From NCBI GenBank assembly GCA_003049485.1, contig PYST01000341.1:1-41633 (forward strand): 41,633 nt of DNA, read 5' to 3'. The notes under the pieces are model-generated. The model saw only the letters and a program-made list of their open reading frames with translations, was not told where the DNA came from and did no database searches. Of the stretch, positions 33,506-41,633 are shown in pieces. Positions within the stretch are counted from its first letter, which is position 1. Every line of letters starts with the position of its first letter. The DNA is from Ophioceras dolichostomum (Eukaryota; Ascomycota; Sordariomycetes; Magnaporthales; Ophioceraceae). The position numbers were made by a program, and so were the translations under genes.

Positions 33506-35010
33506 ATGGCGCAGTTCCCTCCACCACCCGTCGACACGATCGACTGGTCGAACGTCGGATTCCGTGTCCGAGAAGGTAGGCAAAACTACTGTCGCCCAAC
33601 ATCGTTGGCCCATAGGCTTCTGCTCCAGACACCACCGCTGCGTCCGAAGCTGACCGAGAAACCCGCGCCCTCTCCTCTACCAGTTAACGGCCACATCGAA
33701 TCGCACTACTCGAAGCAGACCGGCCAATGGTCGCCCCTACGATGGGTCACCGACCCCTACATCCGCATCCACGGCATGGCGCCGGCGCTCAACTACGGCC
33801 AACAGGCCTACGAGGGGCTCAAAGCCTTCCGCACCCCCGGCGACGCCGGCATCCAGATCTTCCGACCCGACCGGAACGCGGCCCGCATGCAGCACTCCGC
33901 CGAGTTCATCTCCATCCCCCCTTTCCCCCTCGACCTCTTCGTCACCGCCGTCCGCGCCGCCGTCTCCCTGAACGCCGAGTACGTCCCTCCCCACGCCACG
34001 GGAGCGGCCATGTACATCCGCCCGCAGATCTACGGCTCCTCCGCGCAGCTGGGGCTGAGCCCTCCCGAAGAGTACACGTTCTGTGTGTACGTCCTGCCGA
34101 CGGGCGTGTACCACGGCACGCACCCCGTGAGGGCCCTCGTGCTGGACGAGTTCGACCGCGCGGCCCCCAACGGCACTGGCAGCGCGAAGGTCGGCGGGAA
34201 CTACGCGCCTGTGCTGAGGTGGAGCGATAGGGCTAGGAACCAGGGGTACGACATCACGCTGCATCTGGACTCGGCGACGCACTCGGAGATAGACGAGTTC
34301 TCGACCAGCGGGTTCATCGGCGCGCTGGTGGATGGCGAGGGCGAGACGGAAATTGTCACGCTTGTGGTGCCGGACTCGAACAACGTCATTGATAGCGTGA
34401 CGAGCGAGAGCGTGCAGGAGATTGGGAGGAGCTTTGGGTGGAAGGTTGAGAGGCGATCGGTGGGTGACGATTGACCCTTTCAGAGAGAAGGTAGCAGGAG
34501 GAGGAGGGCGGGAGAGAAACTTGAGCTCTCCTGTGTTGCCCATGCCTCCCCCCTTTCCTACCTCCATTACTCTGGAACCGACACCCGACCAACTGGGCAA
34601 ATGGACGAACTAACGAGCTGTTTCCCACGTCTTCCCTTGTCTAGATCGCCTACTCAGAACTCCCCAACTTCTCCGAAGTCATGGCCGCCGGCACGGCCGC
34701 GGCCCTGGTCCCGATCCGGTCCATCACGAGGCGCATGAGCCCCTCAGACGCCAAGTCGCTCGCCGCGACCGTCAAGTCCCACCCGCGTCTTTCTCTGACG
34801 GCCGGCGAAGAGACGGTTACGTACGTTCCCGACGCGCAGGAGGACGCGGGGCCCATTTGCCTCAAGCTGCTGGCCAAGCTCAAGGGCATCCAGCTGGGCA
34901 AGGTCGCGGATGAGTTTGGCTGGTGCGTCGCTGTCTCTGAGGAGGATGGGAAGGTTGCGATTGATGGCGCGGAGGGCAGTAATGGGAATGGGGCGGCGAA
35001 TGGCCACTAG
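33506..35010 (+). CDS. Class IV PLP-dependent aminotransferase, branched-chain type (403 aa, three exons)
   Basis: Model: exon 1 33506-33575, intron 33576-33683 (108 nt), exon 2 33684-34459, intron 34460-34644 (185 nt; ACTAAC branch site, CTTGTCTAG acceptor), exon 3 34645-35010. The joined frame is exactly 404 codons. Family marks in order: IDWSNVGFRVREVNGHIESH, then RIHGMAPALNYGQQAYEGLK with the fold-type IV start, FRPDRNAARMQHSAEF, YIRPQIYGS, and GTGSAKVGGNYAPVLRW with the PLP-binding lysine at about residue 192. DEFSTSGFIGAL and AYSELPNFSEVMAAGTAAAL follow. It should transfer the amino group between branched-chain amino acids and 2-oxoglutarate, or act on a related substrate. No obvious mitochondrial presequence is seen, which suggests a cytosolic form. 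Without the first intron the frame stays open but inserts non-conserved residues. Neighbours do not indicate a metabolite cluster. Confidence 0.93.
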
Positions 35011-35290
35011 ACTTAGATGGTGGGCGGCTGGTCTTGCTTGATTACATGGTTATGGTGGGGGAACTGAGATAGCCGGGGTTTAGGGGGGGACAAAAGTTTA
35101 GATGAAGATTTTGCATGCCGGCGACGGTTGATGAAGCGGGCGGGCTGTCAATCCTACATGTTTGGTTAGAGGCAAAAAAGGGGAGGACTCAGAGCGAAGA
35201 AAAGTTGAGCATGTATCCCGTTAGGAGGGGAGAGAGCGGTGATTTTCTCGAAACCTACAATTTACGATCCGTTACGAACGTTCTCGTCGG
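35011..35290. other. Short intergenic segment
   Basis: 3' flank of the aminotransferase gene. Nothing else is recognised. Confidence 0.5.
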
Positions 35291-35794
35291 TTAGCAGAGG
35301 ATGCGAGCGATAGGGACTGATGAGGCATTTATTTGACCCGGAAATATCCTCCACGGCCCATGCCGCAATCTTGTCGTTCCTCTTTTGACTCCCAAACTGG
35401 GCTGGGATCGGGCTCGAGGCATAGCTGCATGACTGTTCTCGCCGAAGACTTTCGGCGTGCGGAGAATTATCCAGGCAGCTGGCTGGGTGGACGGCAGGGA
35501 GCGACGGCTGGGGCCCCACTTCTCTGAGATCCTTCGTCCAGAGCAATCCCCTGATAGCGGCATTTGAATGGCAACGACATGATTGGCTCTTATGATGGCC
35601 CCCCGCATATCCTTTAAATCCCAGGCTTCGAGCTCCAGCGACCTAAGGTCAGTTGGCCCTGCCAACCTCGCGGTAACACCTTCTTGGGAGTCGCTATTGG
35701 AGTCGTCGGAAAGGAAAACGCGGGACCGAGATTTTAGAGCATCGGCAGGGTGGCTTTTGATGTTGGCAGTGGAGGCAAAGCCATCAAGTGCCAT
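35291..35794 (-). CDS. Uncertain ORF, hypothetical protein (167 aa)
   Basis: The ATG at 35794 (context TACGATGGCAC) opens a frame whose first 75 residues look protein-like: MALDGFASTANIKSHPADAL, VFLSDDSNSDSQEG and RSLELEAWDLKDMRGAIIRA. The second half reads less like protein and may be an intron or untranslated sequence. No signal peptide, membrane segment or known motif. It could be the first exon of a small unknown gene or a chance ORF. Confidence 0.3.
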   Translation of the reverse strand: MALDGFASTANIKSHPADALKSRSRVFLSDDSNSDSQEGVTARLAGPTDLRSLELEAWDLKDMRGAIIRANHVVAIQMPLSGDCSGRRISEKWGPSRRSLPSTQPAAWIILRTPKVFGENSHAAMPRARSQPSLGVKRGTTRLRHGPWRIFPGQINASSVPIARILC

Positions 35795-35854
35795 CGTATC
35801 CTTGCTACTGGACCCCTGCCATCAATCTGCTTGCTCCTCGTGCCACTTTGTTAT

Positions 35855-35885
<31 letters not shown>

Positions 35886-37740
35886 GGGGCCTCTCCTTAC
35901 CTTGGTGCTAAGACCTGCGCCTTTCGTCCTCAAATTATCTATCTCGACTCGCAACTTTACCTTTAAAATATGTCGCCATCCCCGCCGAACACATTAGCTC
36001 GTTCTGCCTACGGCAGCAACGGGAGGCTGTTTGGGACGATCCCTGCCTCAGTGGCAGCGAAGGGCCTGCCGGTGACGGTCGAGACGAATAAGTTCTGATG
36101 GAGGGGAGCAACAGGGGGCCACAGGTTTGTCAAGGGCGCTGAAAAATCTCTCATGGGAGAGGGTGGCGGTGGACCAGAGCCAACAACAAGGAGGGGGGAA
36201 GAGGAGGAGAAGCAGCAGCAGCCCCCAGCTGCGCCGATAGATTGTCATCGTACGCCCTCGTGGTGGAGAGGACTGGCCCAAAGAAGACGGTGTTGTTCAG
36301 GATAAGCTGGAGAGAGTGCTTGACAACCCGTATGGCAATTCCGATGAATGTTTCGATTCGGGAGATCGAAGCGTAGTGGGGTCACGACTCCCACAAAATG
36401 GACATACGGTTCCAGCAGAAGCGTTCGGGATTTCGCGCGAGCTGGAGGCTATGTCCTTCTTGGCGGGCATGTGCATACAGATCGTAGAGGACAGTGCAGC
36501 GCCAGAAGCTGGAAGGAAAGCAAAAGGAAGGCGGCTTCACAGGCAAGGACTGAACTTGGGCAGAGATACTGCGATGGAAGAGGCTCTTTTTTTTTTCTCT
36601 TTTGTCAGAACGAAATGTCATGGCTTGCGTCGGAACTCGGGAGGAGGGACAAGCAACATTTCCCCGCGTTGCCCCACCACAGCCGAGAGATCTGGGTTCA
36701 GCTGAACACGCTAACACTTCCTCCACAAAACGTAAGCTGATTTTGGTATAGCAATCCGGAGCTTTGGGTTCTAGGCTTAGGACAAGCGGTCAAGGTTAAA
36801 CGTCTTGTCCCTAGGAGAGGCGGCTCGAAAAAAAGCTTGTTTTTATTGTCGGACCTTTCTTTTCGGATTGAGACGGTCGCGACGGAGGACGGACGAACAC
36901 GCAATCTCCCTCAATAATACGCTCCTGGTTTTTTTTTTGTTAGACTCGTGCTTTCATGGAACTTGCTCCCGTTAATTCTGACCGCCATTTATCTGTCACC
37001 AATCTCCTGGAAATCTTTGAGGCCTCCCTCCTCCACCTCTCCTCCCACTCCCCGAACTGCCTCCTCACCCACGCAGCTAACCAGGACCAGCTTCTACCCC
37101 TCAATTTCATGCCCTTCCTCCTGTGGTGTGTCGTCATCGCCATCTCCAATCCGCGGGGGTTTTCTCTGGGCAAGCGACTTCGCTTTGGGCATCTCTGTCT
37201 GTACAGCCACAATTCTCCCACCATTTGCCCTCTCGACTGCATCAGGGTCCCGGCAATCTCTGTACACAGTAGATTGTGGCAACGGAATTTCCTAGACGAG
37301 AAGCCCGAGATAGAAAGAACCCGAGAAAGGACACCCCAGCATCCAATCAGGGGAGCAATGATTATCATGTGCTAGCGCCACTGGAGTACGTTCACATGCA
37401 GCGGCGGCTAGGTGCGGACGACAGAAAGTTCGGATGAGACAACAGACTTGACCAACAGCCCACGGCGAGAAGCACGGAACATGCAATGGATCCCCCCTCC
37501 GTCAGCAGCTAACAGAGGGTAGCAGACAAGCAGCAGCTTGCATCTGCAGTCAGAGAGCTTGGCTCGGCTGTGGCGAAATGAAGACCGACTGTCGTGGATG
37601 AATTGAGAGAGGGATTGAGGGTAGAGTCGGGTATTGATGCCCGTTTCGCGCCCCTGTTGTTACACAGACAGACTACTTGATTGTCTGAGGGAAATTCCCT
37701 CATACTGGGAATGCATTGGCCGACCCTGGAATGTGCAGTT
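35795..37740. other. About 1.9 kb with no supported gene
   Basis: Holds the poly-T tract at 35857-35885 and short T-rich runs near 36588 and 36930. Open frames on both strands between 36316 and 37375 overlap each other and lack family motifs or convincing codon use, so none is called. Confidence 0.45.
35857..35885. repeat. Poly-T tract of 29
   Basis: Twenty-nine consecutive T, an ordinary long homopolymer for fungal intergenic DNA and quite unlike the 762-A run in scale. Confidence 0.95.
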
Positions 37741-37744
37741 GACT

Positions 37745-37841
37745 GAGGTTGTGGCTTAGTCCAATCGGTCAACCACTGTTGCTTCGAAGGTTCAAATTGC
37801 GCGTTGGTCGCCAGTTCAATCCACCAACGACAGAACTTTTT
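37745..37841 (+). other. Possible tRNA-like RNA polymerase III element
   Basis: TGGCTTAGTCCAATCGG (37752-37768) resembles an A box. GGTTCAAATT (37789-37798) resembles a B box. TTTTT at 37837-37841 could terminate polymerase III. A 7-bp stem CGTTGGT/ACCAACG (37802-37808 with 37823-37829) is also present. A full cloverleaf does not form by eye, so this may be a relic or chance. It sits just upstream of the CT tract of the potassium transporter gene. Confidence 0.2.
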
Positions 37842-37842
37842 C

Positions 37843-37917
37843 TCCTCTCTTCTCCTCCTTTTTCCTTTCTTTCTCTCCCTCCATCAATCCCAAATCCAAT
37901 CTCTTCTCTTCTTTCAA
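37843..37917 (+). promoter_or_regulatory. CT-rich tract, probable transcription start region of the KUP/HAK gene
   Basis: About 75 nt that are almost all C and T, ending in TTTCAA. Such tracts commonly lie at or just upstream of transcription starts in filamentous fungi. The tract is about 265 nt upstream of the main ATG and directly precedes the uORF at 37919. Confidence 0.45.
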
Positions 37918-37918
37918 C

Positions 37919-37936
37919 ATGGCTGAGGATCTTTAA
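37919..37936 (+). CDS. Five-codon upstream ORF (MAEDL) in the KUP/HAK leader
   Basis: The ATG at 37919 has a better start context (TCAACATGGC) than the main ATG and is followed by only four more codons and TAA. If the leader begins in the CT tract, scanning ribosomes would meet this uORF first, and it could lower or regulate translation of the transporter. Alternatively the transcript starts downstream or an intron removes it. Confidence 0.35.
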   Translation: MAEDL

Positions 37937-38180
37937 CAAATCGCCACAAACGCGTCGTCGGGCCGCAGCGGCTGGACAGCACCCGCCTTCTTGCCACCTC
38001 AGACAAACTCTCGCCATATCGCCAGTATATCGTCACGCGCCAGTTGAACACGTAGTAGCAGCATTCCATACACAGTATAACAGATCTTCTTAGCACCCCA
38101 CTCGGAAAGACAGACCCCCTTTCCCCACCCCTGCCTTGCCCGCCAAGCACAATAGTCAAACAAGGTGCAGAAAGCAATCA

Positions 38181-41100
38181 ATGGCTGCCAACACCGACAA
38201 CCCCTCGGCCTTGGAGGCAGGCGTTCCACCCACACCCCCCGCTCATGTTCCGACAACGATCCGCATCGCGGACGCGCCCCCTCGCCGGTCCGAGTCCACG
38301 TACTCTGCGGGTGTGGGAGCGGCGGACGCGAGCCTCGCCTCACCCTCCGGAGGCGACAGATGCTCACGCACGACAACCCATCATCTCGACCCGGGCCTCG
38401 CGGGCGGTATCTACAATACCCGCTCTCTCGACCGCAGCCGCAGCTTCTCGCGCACGCCTGGCACGCGGATGCGCAGGCGCCGCACGCCGTCGTTCGCCCC
38501 CGCTGACCATTCCGGCGAGGACGACGCTAGCATCGTGAGCGACGCGTGGCTGCAAGATAGTGGACGCAAGAAACAGGTTTTTCGTGGAAGGACGCTCCTC
38601 TGGTACGTATACCCCTATACTCACCCATACAGAAGCACCCAGATCTGCCGACCTCTACCACTCGAAATGCACGAGCGCCTCTTCTCGTCGCCTCGACTTC
38701 ACTCTAACACTCGCAATTCTGTTCCATTAGGCTCGCATACCAATCCATCGGTGTAATCTATGGCGATATCGGCACCAGGTAAGACGACCCGGCACCATGC
38801 CATGTCTCCCTTTCCACCGCACAAGTATCTTCCTACATCCTATTTCTCACTACCATTGTAGCGTATTTGACCTACTGACGATGGTATCTCTGCCACTTCT
38901 AGCCCGCTTTATGTCTACTCGTCTACGTTCACGTCGGCCCCGACGCCGCATGACCTCGTGCAGGTGCTGTCCGTCATCATCTGGGCGCTCACGATCGTCG
39001 TCACCATCAAATACGTGGTCATAGTCTTGATGGCGGACAACGAGGGTGAAGGCGGGACGTTCAGCTGCTATTCGCTGCTCACGCGCTATGTAAGTGCTGC
39101 TGTTTTTACACTACTCTACAAGCCCCTTTTTCCTGTCTTGGCATTACAAGAACCCCTGACCCTGATCGGGTGCAACCCAAGACCTGACTAACACACTTTG
39201 ACCCTTCCACTGCAACCTAGGCCAACATCACCGACCGCGCTCCTAGCGAACAAACTGGCGTGCACATCAAGCGACATCTGACATCGGAGCTCGGCAGCGG
39301 CGCGAAGCGGGTGCGCGGGACGCTGGAGGAGAGCAAGTTCTTCCGTGGCCTGCTCAAGGCCGTCGGCGTCCTGGCCGTCAGCATGGTGATGTCCGATGGC
39401 GTGCTCACACCCGCGCAGTCCATCCTCGGCGCCGTGCAGGGCCTGTCGGTCGTCTCCCCGGACATCTCGCAGTCCACCGTCGTCGGCACCACATGCGGCA
39501 TCATCGTCCTGCTGTTCCTGATCCAGCCTTTGGGGACGTCCATCCTCGCCTCGGGTTTCGCCCCCGTCGTCATCCTCTGGCTCGGCTTCAACGGCGGGTT
39601 CGGCATCTACAACCTCGTCAAGTACGACTCCTCGGTGCTGCGCGCCTTTTCCCCCCACTTCGTGTTTCAGTTCTTCATCGAGCACGGGACCGCCGGCTGG
39701 AAGATGCTGGGCGGCATCCTGCTCGCCTTCACGGGCGTCGAGGCGCTCTTCGCGGACCTGGGCGCCTTCAGCCTGGGCGCCATCCGCATGAGCTGGCTCT
39801 TCTACACGTACCCCTGTCTGCTGCTGGCGTACATCGGGCAGGCGGCCTTCCTCAGCGTCAACCCGGACGCGTACTCCAACCCGTTCTTCAACTCGGTCCC
39901 GCCCGGCATGCTGTACCCGAGCCTGGTCCTGGCCGTGCTCGCCGCCATCGTGGCCAGCCAGGCTATCATCACGGCCACGTTCCAGCTGGTCAGCCAAATC
40001 ATGAAGCTGTCGTACTGCCCACAGGTGAAGGTCGTGCACACGTCGCGTATCTTCCACGGCCAGCTGTACGTGCCCTTCCTCAACTGGCTGCTCATGGCCG
40101 GCGCGATCCTGGTGACAGCCGTGTTCCGCAACACGACCAGCCTGGGCAACGCGTACGGCGTGTGCGTCATGTTCGTCACCTTCTTCGACACGTGCATGGT
40201 CACGCTCGTGGCGCTGATCGTGTGGCGCCTGCACTGGGCGCTGGTCGTCCTCCCCTTCCTTTTCTTCGCCACCACCGACGGCCTGTTCCTCAGCTCGTCG
40301 CTGATCAAGGTGCCCGACGGCGCGTGGATCACTCTGTTGGTGTCCGGCCTGCTGGCGAGCCTCTTCTTGCTCTGGCGCTTTGGCAAGGAGAGCCAGTGGC
40401 GCGCCGAGGCCGAGGACCGCTTCAAGCCTGGCACCCTCGTCACCATCGAGGCCCTGTCATCACCATCTTCAAGCCAACCTAGACCCTCCACGCCGCTTTC
40501 ACCCACCAACCTGGATCCTGCCACCGCTGCGGACAAGGGGTCGTCGGAGAAGGCCGCCCATCCTACCACCACGGCCACAACGACGCTGCGGCTGACGGAC
40601 AAGTGGGGCGGCGAGCACCTCTCCTCCATCCGCGGCCTTGGCATCTTCTTCGACAAGATCGGCATCATGACGCCCATGGTGTACACGCAGTTCGTGACCA
40701 AGTTCGCGGCCATGCCCCAGATTGCCGTCTTCTTCCATCTGCACCCCGTCGAGACGCCCACGGTGCCCGACGAGGAGCGCTACGTCGTGGCCCGCATCCG
40801 CGAGATCCCCGGTTGCTACCGCCTCGTCGTGCGCCACGGCTTCATGGACGAGGTCATCTCCCCGGACCTGGCGGCTCTGATCTACAATCAGGTCAGAGAG
40901 TTCGTCGCGTCCGGCCAGGGGCCACCGCATCATTCGGCTTATAGCAGAAGGGAGAGCAGAATGGCTGCTGCCACTTCTTCGGCTCTCGGTGGTCCCGTGG
41001 CCTCGCCGCCCGTCATCATCGCCGCGCCCAGCACGTCGACAAGCGATTCCGTAGCACCCACGCCCGGTGGTGCCACCTCTGCCTCTACCAGCAGCCCCTC

Positions 41101-41503
41101 CGCCGGAGGAGGGAATGGTGGTGGTCTCGACGAAGAGAAGAAGAAGCCGCAGGACGACGACGAGTCCCACTCGCCCGCACCCCGCCCCAGAATGCGCAGC
41201 CCCCACCGCAGCAGCACCACCCGCTACCCCTCCCTTCGCCGCCGGTCCGTGGCGAGGCCCGAACCCGGCGTCCTGTCGGCATCCACGACCGAGGAGCTCG
41301 GCGCGCTTGACCGCGCGTACGCGTCCAAGGTCATGTACGTCGTGGGCAAGGAGCAGATGCGCGTGCGCGCCGGAACCGGGTTCGGCAGGAAGGCGGTGCT
41401 GGAGGCATTCCTTTGGATCCGGGAGAACACGCGCGCTAAGATCGCGAATCTGCGCCTGGCTATGGACAGGGTTGTTGAGGTTGGGTTCGTTAAGGATATC
41501 TGA
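38181..41503 (+). CDS. KUP/HAK-family potassium transporter (979 aa, four exons)
   Basis: Model: exons 38181-38602, 38731-38778, 38903-39089 and 39221-41503; introns of 128, 124 and 131 nt with GTACGT, GTAAGA and GTAAGT donors and CTAAC or CTGAC branch sites. The joined frame is exactly 980 codons. Residues 1-138 are a polar, Ser/Arg-rich cytosolic tail. Helix 1 carries the K+ signature YGDIGTSPLYVYSS (about 150-163). Later marks are NEGEGGTFSCYSLL, SDGVLTPAQSILGAVQGL, FTGVEALFADLGAFS and VPDGAWITL. About twelve hydrophobic segments end near residue 600. The long cytosolic C-terminus contains Ser/Pro/Thr-rich inserts (about 615-660 and 790-890) and folded segments at about 660-780 and 915-979. 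The family mediates high-affinity K+ uptake, probably with H+, at the plasma membrane. At 979 residues it is longer than most homologues because of these inserts. Confidence 0.95.
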
Positions 41504-41633
41504 TGGGCGGTTAACCCTGTGGTGGCTGGCGGTGGCGTAGCCGCGTTGATGATGATGATGATGATGATGATGATGTATTTAACGTCTGAAGTCGGAATCT
41601 GCCCGAGATCCCTGCCTCCCGAGGGGCATAAGA
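41504..41633. other. 3' flank of the KUP/HAK gene with a GAT microsatellite
   Basis: Nine perfect GAT repeats at 41548-41574 lie about 45 nt after the stop codon, probably in the 3' untranslated region. The window ends before any further gene. Confidence 0.85.

Noticed and set aside
36316..37375. Several 110-140-codon open frames on both strands
   Set aside because: They overlap each other, have no motif or splice support, and read like chance ORFs.

Overview
The window looks like a piece of a filamentous ascomycete (Pezizomycotina, probably Sordariomycetes) chromosome. The evidence is GC-rich coding sequence, short GT-AG introns (58-185 nt), most of them with CTAAC or CTGAC branch sites, CT-rich leaders, and families typical of these fungi: a HET domain, a FunK1 kinase, a Dal5-type MFS transporter, a fungal KUP/HAK potassium transporter and a secreted SET-domain protein. 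There are no bacterial or viral hallmarks, no telomere repeats and no CRISPR array. I recognised no transposase or integrase.

Layout. 1-360 is a near-perfect 148-bp inverted repeat around a 64-nt loop. It cuts off the 5' end of a minus-strand gene for a putative secreted protein and looks like a contig-end fold-back. 1506-6846 holds three consecutive minus-strand genes that are all broken by stops and frameshifts: a HET-domain gene, a FunK1 kinase gene and an unknown Cys/His-containing gene. 7462-9316 has an uncertain ORF and an intact four-helix membrane protein gene. 10290-11051 is an uninterrupted run of 762 A, most likely an assembly artefact. 13078-13619 is a two-exon gene for a SCOC-like short coiled-coil protein. 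The next 6.2 kb has no gene I can support; it carries a tRNA-like or SINE-like relic near 18.0-18.1 kb. 19815-21116 encodes a SET-domain protein with a signal peptide, and 22086-23839 (minus) a four-exon MFS transporter.

25999-27049 encodes a probable three-exon protein with a motif seen in fungal kinase-like proteins. 27495-29721 (minus) encodes a four-exon, 669-residue protein of unknown function. 30973-31837 is a C2H2-like zinc-finger gene whose 5' end is unresolved. 32588-33028 encodes a small secreted protein with 14 cysteines. 33506-35010 encodes a three-exon class IV (branched-chain type) aminotransferase. 38181-41503 encodes a four-exon KUP/HAK potassium transporter with a short upstream ORF in its leader.

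The genes do not form an evident pathway or cluster. The intact ones are a mix of housekeeping functions (SCOC-like protein, aminotransferase, K+ uptake, organic anion uptake) and accessory functions (secreted proteins, unknown proteins). The left 7 kb reads as a decaying accessory region. All splice models were made by hand from donor, branch and acceptor signals plus reading-frame continuity, and were not checked against transcripts.
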